Positions 58,211 through 64,000 of a DNA stretch of 64,000 nucleotides are shown piece by piece (position 1 is the first letter of the stretch; every line of letters begins with the position of its first letter). Source of the stretch: Lineus longissimus (taxonomy: Eukaryota; Nemertea; Pilidiophora; Heteronemertea; Lineidae). The translations under genes and the position numbers were made by a program. The DNA is taken from positions 18,848,001-18,912,000 of the forward strand of contig NC_088316.1 in NCBI RefSeq assembly GCF_910592395.1, given 5' to 3'. Under the pieces are notes generated by a model. That model did no database searches. It saw only the letters and a program-made list of their open reading frames with translations, and was not told the origin of the DNA.

Positions 58211-59603
58211 TTATCGCCCCTTGGCTATACTAGTTGTGATGTATTCATCTGCTGCGCTTGCCAGTTCGTATAAGTCGTTGGCCTGTTGCTCCTCCGCGCT
58301 GCTGTCTAGCTTCTTCACTACTGTCTTGCTTGATGCGTACACCATCTTCTCCGCCATCTTAGCACTTTCGTCAGAGCACCTGCAGAGAGAAGTCGAGGTC
58401 AGAGGTAAGTTATATGAACATAAAATGATATCAAATGACCGTACGCTATATACTGGTAACCAAAGTCCTGCAAACAACGACTTCTAAACATGCCAACACT
58501 ATCCCTGAGGACCATGGAAAACATCTAGGCTGCTCAAACAGAGCCGACTCTCCCAGCTCTATCATTGCAAGCTCCGCCCAGAAGGCCATTGAATGTTGAT
58601 TTCATCGTTCTCGTCACAGACCTCACCTGATTGTGAGCCTACACCGAGGGTCAACCCCTGCTAATGACAATTTTCCAACCGGCAGACATAACTGTATTAT
58701 GAAAATAAGCTTATAGTGATTTGATGAACCACTCTGCAAATGATTCAGCAATATAACAGGTAGTAGACACGTTTTACACGACTCATCCTGAGGAAATCAG
58801 GGGTTAATGTTCGCTTCTCCCGCTTTGTGGTGAATGCCACTGCAGCTGCCTCAAGACTGGTCTATTCCTCTTAGGCCGATTTAGCCAGCTCACATTGTTG
58901 GCAAGCTGATTAGCATGATTACTCATAGAGGAAAATGAAAAATTGCCACCAGCAATGGCTGCTGACGGTCACGTCAGTAGAGGCGGCAGTGCACACAAAA
59001 ACACACACAATGCATACATCTTCTACAACATGTACAACTTCCATGACAGTGGCGGCAGGTAGCATGCAATTCATCGATTTGGAGGCATCCATGGATCATG
59101 GAATTATGTACGGCAGTACATCGCAGTGAAGCCTGATATCCCGATGGTCGTTATTTAGCAGAACCATTTAAACCCAGACACAACATTTAAGATTTGTTTT
59201 AGATGCATAATACTATCTGATCGGGCTGACCTCGACGGACGACATGTCAGACAGAAATGTTCAAACACAGACATGGTGCAGACTCCGAGCTGAATAGGAA
59301 AAACACTCACCAGAAAATGAAAAAAGGCTTGTTTCTGTGGCCTCCGCCTGCAGGTAGGTCGTAATTGACATCGTAGAATATGTATCTTGGCTGGCCAAAG
59401 ACCGGGCGACTTTTATCGGCAAGCAGGTCCGTGAGCTCCTTGTAGGAAGCCATGGCATCCAATGCATCGTCCACTTCTTCGTCTATGATGATCTCATCCA
59501 TTTTCTTGTTCAACCGGAATACCGCAAACGTCGTCTTCTTATCCTTCTTCAGCCTGTCATACCTGCCCTGGCACAAATCGTTACATTTTACACCACTCGT
59601 CAT
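58211..59603 (-). CDS. CFL: cofilin / actin-depolymerising factor
   Basis: Small cytoplasmic protein that binds and severs ADP-actin filaments. Two coding exons on the minus strand: 59603-59311 (start ATG) and 58379-58211 (stop TAA), joined by donor TTCTG/GTGAGT and acceptor CTCTCTGCAG in phase 2; 153 residues. The N-terminus MTSGVKCND keeps Ser3, the LIM-kinase phosphosite that switches cofilin off. The ADF-H domain covers nearly the whole protein: RYDRLKKDKKTTFAVFRL, a central YIFYDVNYD strand, NKPFFIFWCSD, and the actin-binding helix AKMAEKMVYASSKTVVKKL. Length matches the family (about 148-165). The C-terminal third is more diverged than usual. Animal cofilin genes often split right after the start codon; here ATG and the following codons appear to share an exon, so an unseen 5' non-coding exon is possible upstream of 59603. 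The gene converges on the Cys-loop receptor. Confidence 0.94.
58380..59310 (-). other. cofilin intron
   Basis: 930-bp intron. The frames within it (for example at 58935-59129, with a His/Thr-rich composition around a CA-rich patch) show no family motif and are not joined by splice sites. Confidence 0.7.
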
Positions 59604-60191
59604 CTTGATATATCAAAATCTCCGGTCGCTCAAAACTGTGTCTGGCCTGGTACGATGTCTGCCTCGGTGGTACTGTCAACTTGTGTCGTAGAGCTCTCAC
59701 TCGCCGGCGAACTGGGTCGATATGCCTTATATGGCACGATCGATTCTTTACTGGATGAATCATGATATTATACAGTGTGTGCCTCATAACGGGGAATCGC
59801 TATATATGGACATGGAATGGGCCCAGAGTTATCATAGGCCTAGATCACGAGGAAGTGTAATCATAAGCCTGAGACGTTTGCCATTCACTCTTAGGTCATT
59901 GATAGCAAAGATAAATCTTCATATTACAGAGGTGAAATATCAAGTATAAGCACGAATAATTATACCGTGTATTCACAGCACAATCAGCGAGGTATTTTTG
60001 TTTATCAATTCGTGGCCTTTGATACGAGCCTGAACAATTAATCATTAGAATGAAACCTGCACAAGCTAGTAATCTGAACACTAAATTTGGTCTTCTAGTG
60101 CACTTGGGCCCTGTTCCTCTCTTCCAGGATTTTACGCAAAGGTTACTGGTCACTTGAATCGAAGGTGAAAACTGTGATGAGCTTCCCCAAC

Positions 60192-60261
60192 GGGTAGTTG
60201 TAAAACAAGAAACACAGAAACGAAACAGAAACACAGAAACACAGAAACGAAACGCAGAAAC
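60192..60261 (+). repeat. left terminal inverted repeat of the 9-bp-duplication transposon
   Basis: 70 bp, starting GGGTAGTTG and ending ACGCAGAAAC; matches the reverse complement of 61280-61349 at 69 of 70 positions. Internally it is a tandem of ACACAGAAAC / GAAAC subrepeats. Confidence 0.92.
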
Positions 60262-60305
60262 CAGTCTTGTGGCGAATTCTGCTCTGCAGACTCCATCTTG
60301 TTGCC

Positions 60306-60486
60306 ATGGTTGTGGCCGCGAACGCGGGTGTAACTAAAACTGGTATTCAGTCGGAATGGAAGGAGGAATGCTCATTTCCCAATACCCCTTTTAGCCTCAT
60401 CAACGTGTGCGCAGATTTTGATCGTGCCCCTGACCATGCCGATCCACCATCTGTAGGGCATGAGGACTTTATGATCGATATGAGCC
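60306..60486 (+). CDS. putative exon of unknown secreted or receptor-like protein inside the transposon
   Basis: Frame from ATG at 60306; the open frame continues upstream to about 60267. It ends at a strong donor (CGCCA/GTAAGTC, about 60486). The residues before and around the ATG are hydrophobic (ILLCRLHLVAMVVAANAG), as in a signal peptide. They are followed by a Cys- and acid-rich stretch with EWKEECSFPNTPF and VCADFDRAPDH. I do not recognise the family. The composition is more protein-like than other frames here, and the N-terminal layout is vaguely reminiscent of secreted or Cys-loop-type proteins, but that is weak. It lies wholly within the transposon, so a captured host exon is possible; it may also be chance. 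Confidence 0.3.
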
Positions 60487-60536
60487 GCCAGTAAGTCGGC
60501 ATGACCAATGACCAGAACACGACCATAGGCCTGCTA

Positions 60537-60680
60537 GGAATGTACAATAGAACATGACTCTCTATTCGAAGGACTATTTTCTATTTACACTGACCTCCCC
60601 AATACACTACATGTATGTACTACACGGCGTAAATAGAAAATAGTCCTTCGAATAGCGAGTCCTGTTCTTTTGTACATTCC
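60537..60680. repeat. 52-bp inverted repeat (palindrome) inside the transposon
   Basis: Arms 60537-60588 and 60629-60680 are reverse complements with three mismatches in 52. They are separated by a 40-bp spacer that contains a small TACATGTA palindrome. Arms start GGAATGTACA. Could be a nested MITE or a hairpin-forming part of the host transposon. Confidence 0.9.
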
Positions 60681-61279
60681 ATGGCCTGTGCACGACACTT
60701 GGCTGAACTTCCCTACTGCAACCTCATTAACATAAACAGATATTTAAAGGGACTATTTAAAGGCAGCAGCTGGGCAGGCAAAGATTGAGTTACTCCAAGT
60801 CCAAGTCTAGTGCCCGCCCCCCCCCCCCCCACTTTACTCTATTCTAGTCGCCAAAATTGGTCTCTCACGTCTCACATAACGTCGAAATGATTCACCCATG
60901 TACTGGTACCGTACCTTGCATTTAGTGCTGCATCAGACGGGATTTGTAGGATGATCCTGGTACTTCATGTAAATTGAACACTACAAGGCAAGATGTTGCA
61001 CTGCACCTTCATTTAAAATAACATGCTGTAGGAATCGAATCGAACCTACCAAAGTACTACACCACCACCTCAAAAGACTTCACCCATATCGTGCCGCCAC
61101 CTCCCCCCCCCCCCCCCCAAGTTGCTCCATGTATCCCCTCAACAACTCTATTGCATTCCGGCTGGCCGCAACCCACCAACCTAAGATTTTACTTTTAAAC
61201 GACAATAACAACGGATTGGGCAAGGAAAGTATCGGCGTGCCGCTTGATTCCAACTTTTATGAAAACCCGTTTGATTTTC

Positions 61280-61349
61280 GTTTCTGCGTTTCGTTTCTGC
61301 GTTTCTGTGTTTCTGTTTCGTTTCTGTGTTTCTTGTTTTACAACTACCC
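61280..61349 (-). repeat. right terminal inverted repeat of the 9-bp-duplication transposon
   Basis: Reverse complement of the left terminus with a single mismatch (position 50 from the outer end). Flanked on the right by TTCCCCAAC (61350-61358). Confidence 0.92.
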
Positions 61350-61358
61350 TTCCCCAAC

Positions 61359-62022
61359 ACTGTAACAATGTAAAAATGGTGAGTCACGAGGTTTTGGAGA
61401 ACTGGACTTGAAATGAGAAAAGAAAGAGTCATCAAGCCAACCCAGCTGAATGACGACGACTCGTAAGAGCGTTCTAGAACTTATGGTCTGGAGTTGATCC
61501 AAAATGTCCTGGAATACCCTACAGGGATGACGAAACCCTTAGAGAAATTTTCCTAAAGATTTCTCAAAGATCACGAATACTACTAGTTGTCGCGGAGAAA
61601 GACTTGATGCTCAGATCCCCTTGGACTGTAAAAAAATGTAAAAAGATGAGAAAACAAAGACATGAGGAGAGACTGCCGGTGCAGATCTGAGATGGTGCAT
61701 TATCGTTAATGGCGATAATAGTTTAATAATGGCCTGTGTCTGGTTGTAGACAACTAGGTCACCCTGAAGCACTTGAATGTACAGCTAAAACAACCGTGCT
61801 TTCATGTATGATAAGAGCGAGTTTATTCCAGAACGCAGGTAGATACAGTTCTGCACGCCATTTTGGCTCACAACTGCAAGCACGGGGTGACCTCGGAGGC
61901 AAGGAGCTAAGACTGAAATCGAGTTCTCCAAAGCAATCTCCCTGCTGCCGTTGGTCTACGCTGAGAATTTATCGATCGCCAATTAACGGCCTCCACACAG
62001 TCACTGACTATCATTTCGTGCG
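61359..62022 (+). promoter_or_regulatory. SDR upstream region, presumed promoter/5' UTR
   Basis: No gene is visible between the transposon and the SDR start codon. No TATA box at a convincing distance; the promoter is assigned by position only. A 119-codon frame at 61736-62095 overlaps the SDR start in another frame and shows no domain. Confidence 0.35.
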
Positions 62023-64000
62023 ATGGATCCAAGCAACGGCATTGGGGTACAATTGGATACCCACATCACTAAGGAAAGGTTTAAAGGACGAGTAGGGATT
62101 GTCACTGGAGGTGCATCCGGTATAGGTCGTGCAACTGTAGAACGGTTCGCGAATGACGGAGCTAGCGTCCACTTCTTTGACATTGACGAGAAGAATGGAA
62201 AAGCACTGGAGGCGTCACTTCAGGAGGCGGGTCACAGTGTTACGTACCATAACGTTAATGTGACTGATAAAGCTAGATGTGATGAGGCAGTAGGGAGCAT
62301 AGCGGCTGAGAACGGTGGAGAAGTGCACATGCTCTTCAATAATGCTGCATGCTTCTTGTCTAAAGGTAGGCTCCGTAAAAGACAATCTTTGTTTTAGTTA
62401 TCTTCCATCATCGTCATGTTATTGGGAGTGACTTCGTTTTTCTTGTTATTCGTTCAGAATATCCCTCTTAAGAAACCACCTTCCAATCACAGGACGACTA
62501 TGATCTTTATTTACAGGTCTGGAAGCAACGCAGGAAGATTGGACAAAGAGCTTTTCTGTCAATGTGGTTGGTTATTCAAATATGGTGCAAGCCTGCTATC
62601 CATACATGCACAAAGGTAGGGCAATGCTCTGATGAGCTGTCAGAGTGCGGCAGTGAAAACATCAGCGCCTGTTCCCTCTGATGTCCCTGGTTCGATTCCC
62701 GGTCGGTCCTGGTACACTCATCCGATGAAGAGGGCGACTGTCTTCGACAGCGTAGGGTTCCTCTTGGGTCTTTGTTTCCATCACGATCGCCCAATATTGT
62801 TAATAGCGCCAGGAATGTCCTAGTTGTTCATCAGCTCTCAACTCAATATTTTTGTTAATGCTCTGATTCTGTCTGTGCCACAAGGCCAGTGATTGCCCTC
62901 AACATCACCATCTTGAACTTTCAAGCTCCTCTTGATCTCACTCCCTCAATGGAATGCACGAACCCGGTTAAAGGCGTAGTGAGAGGAGCACTTGATTGGT
63001 CAGGCTGCAAGATCACGTGCCTTTAGGAATGCTGAACGAATTCTCGTAAAACTCTATTCTACTTCCTCTACGTAAGTCGCCGGTACGGCCTATGCCATCT
63101 TATAACAAAGAAATGGGTTTGGTCAGACTCAATCGGTCTGTGCTTGATGTATGATACACTTTAGGCCGCGTATCCATAGGGTATGCCCTTGTATAGTGTG
63201 GCGTTATGGCGTAACAGCCTTGTGACCTGGCACTATGCCCTGCGTCTCCATTGGATATTCCTTTTTGGTCATGTAGGCCTTTGTAGTCCTCATTTCGCAG
63301 CGGTCAATCGCGTTTATCCGCACGCTGTCATTATTTCAGAAGACAATTTCTTATGAATATTGAAAATGAAAATAAAAGTAACTTGTATTTTCACTTGCAA
63401 CATCAAATTGACATGTACATGTATATAAAACTTGACTTTTAAGCAACAAATTACAGGATGGTGCTTGTTATGATAATCATCAGTTCCGGGGTCCCAGAGT
63501 AGTTCCCGTTGATGAACCTCTTGAATTATTTTCGCCTCAGAAATTGCTTCCGTGTTGTTCACTCGCAAAAGAATGGACATGTGCAATCCCAATATGGGCC
63601 TATATTCCCAATCCACAGTGCATATATGCCCGCAATGTGACACGGCATAACCTATGAGAACGATCAATAACACCAACGAAGGTTCATTGTCCGTGTGGCG
63701 CGCCAGGCGGTAAAAAGGGAATGCTGTGCAGGGCACAGAACAGCCTATGGATACGCAGCCTTAGGGGCTCAGTAGTGAACTGGCATTCACTCGCACTGGC
63801 CCACACTAGTTTTCATGCACATCAATAGATGGCCTGCAACACGAATTTATATTCGATGAGGACGATGGGAGCAAATACCATACATGAGCCCTGTCAAGTG
63901 AAGGGTACATTTACAGTTTTAACATTTCAACTTGTAGGACAAGGATGTGCGATCGTCAACAATGCCAGTGGACTCGTCCATCGTGTTCAGCCAAACAGAT
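62023..64000 (+). CDS. short-chain dehydrogenase/reductase, N-terminal part (runs off window)
   Basis: NAD(P)-dependent oxidoreductase of the classical SDR family; the substrate cannot be told. Exons: 62023-62365 (ATG start), 62517-62615, 63938 to beyond 64000; GT-AG, phase 1 at each junction. The Rossmann glycine motif T28-GGASGI-G35 is intact, followed by the acidic end of strand 2 (HFFDIDEKNG), which favours NAD over NADP. LFNNAACF is the NNAG-type motif with Ala in place of Gly. SFSVNVVGYSNMVQACYPYM carries the structural Asn of helix 4, and GCAIVNNASG begins the strand leading to the catalytic Ser. The YxxxK catalytic pair lies beyond the window end, so activity cannot be judged. Intron 2 (62616-63937) is inflated by a SINE and a Harbinger-like insertion. 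Confidence 0.92.
62634..62856 (+). mobile_element. tRNA-derived SINE with 11-bp target duplication
   Basis: The 223-bp element is flanked by AATGCTCTGAT at 62623-62633 and 62857-62867. The head has an A-box-like GAGCTGTCAGAGTGCGG and a B box GGTTCGATTCC at 62689-62699, with a nearly complete T arm (CCTGG-TTCGATT-CCCGG). A unique body (GATGAAGAGGGCGACTG, TTCGACAGCGTAGGGTTCC) and an AT-rich tail ending ATTTTTGTT follow. The perfect target duplication shows LINE-type insertion into SDR intron 2, in the gene's own direction. Confidence 0.85.
63161..63763. mobile_element. PIF/Harbinger-like element with TTA target duplication
   Basis: Element 63164-63760 (597 bp). Left end GGCCGCGTATCCATAGG and right end its reverse complement with one mismatch (17 bp). 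TTA flanks both sides (63161-63163 and 63761-63763). A 3-bp TTA/TAA duplication with GG-starting termini is the signature of PIF/Harbinger. The interior keeps a minus-strand remnant of a MADF-type protein (63455-63580). No DDE transposase is present, so it is a deletion derivative. Confidence 0.88.
63455..63580 (-). pseudogene. MADF/Myb-like protein first exon, Harbinger accessory gene remnant
   Basis: Within the Harbinger-like element the minus strand reads from an ATG at 63580: MSILLRVNNTEAISEAKI, then IQEVHQRELLWDPGTDDYHN. The block EVHQRELLWDP..DYHN is the start of a MADF domain (helix 1, then LWD, then Y-N). A possible donor (CCT/GTAATT) follows near 63454, after which the frame no longer resembles the domain. 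PIF/Harbinger elements encode such a Myb/MADF-like DNA-binding protein beside the transposase; here only this exon survives. Confidence 0.55.

Larger units (their letters stand above)
60183..61358. mobile_element. non-autonomous DNA transposon, 9-bp target duplication, 70-bp TIRs (Mutator- or Merlin-like)
   Basis: The element proper is 60192-61349 (1,158 bp). It is bounded by a perfect 9-bp direct repeat TTCCCCAAC at 60183-60191 and 61350-61358. Its termini are 70-bp inverted repeats (60192-60261 and 61280-61349) that start GGGTAGTTGTAAAACAAG and differ at one position. Each terminus is built of short subrepeats (ACACAGAAAC, GAAAC). The interior holds a signal-peptide-like exon (60267-60486), a 52-bp palindrome (60537-60680) and two poly-C tracts (60818-60830, 61103-61118). 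There is no transposase. Long TIRs with a 9-bp duplication are typical of Mutator-like elements; Merlin (8-9 bp) is the alternative. The near-identical ends imply recent movement. Confidence 0.9.

Overview
The window is nuclear DNA of an invertebrate animal. The genes have many short GT-AG introns, the mRNA ends carry AATAAA signals, there are Pol III tRNA genes, and the intergenic space is AT-rich and full of simple repeats and small DNA transposons. The gene families are bilaterian. PRDM14, a single PHKA-type kinase subunit, cofilin and a diverged Cys-loop channel fit a marine bilaterian, probably a lophotrochozoan, but the species cannot be fixed from the sequence.

Layout. 1-9.9 kb: last eleven exons of the phosphorylase kinase alpha regulatory subunit (+ strand, 5' end outside the window). 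10.4-14.8 kb: complete 11-exon gene for nucleoporin p58/p45 (NUP58), about 450 bp downstream in the same direction. 15-26 kb: gene-poor; it holds two families of degenerate tandem repeats, one tRNA-like sequence and a good tRNA-Cys(GCA). 26.3-46.7 kb: complete 10-exon PRDM14 gene with a palindromic TATA/NRF1-like promoter and two very long introns (9.6 and 5.4 kb); the second carries a small MITE. 47.0-48.2 kb: a 60-bp minisatellite of about 19 copies. 49.0-55.4 kb: complete 7-exon Cys-loop anion channel gene, with a tRNA-Ser(AGA) gene antisense in its second intron. 58.2-59.6 kb: cofilin/ADF on the minus strand. 60.2-61.4 kb: a DNA transposon with 70-bp terminal inverted repeats and a perfect 9-bp target duplication. 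62.0-64.0 kb: first three exons of a short-chain dehydrogenase/reductase that runs off the window; its second intron holds a tRNA-derived SINE and a PIF/Harbinger-like element, each with clear target duplications.

The six protein genes do not form one pathway. They serve glycogenolysis control, nuclear transport, germline/neural transcriptional control, inhibitory neurotransmission, actin turnover and redox metabolism. The part most likely to be undescribed is the mobile DNA of the last 4 kb: three different insertions with legible termini, one of which carries a secretory-looking exon. Exon boundaries were set by hand from splice consensus, reading phase and protein-family similarity recalled from general knowledge; no database search was run.
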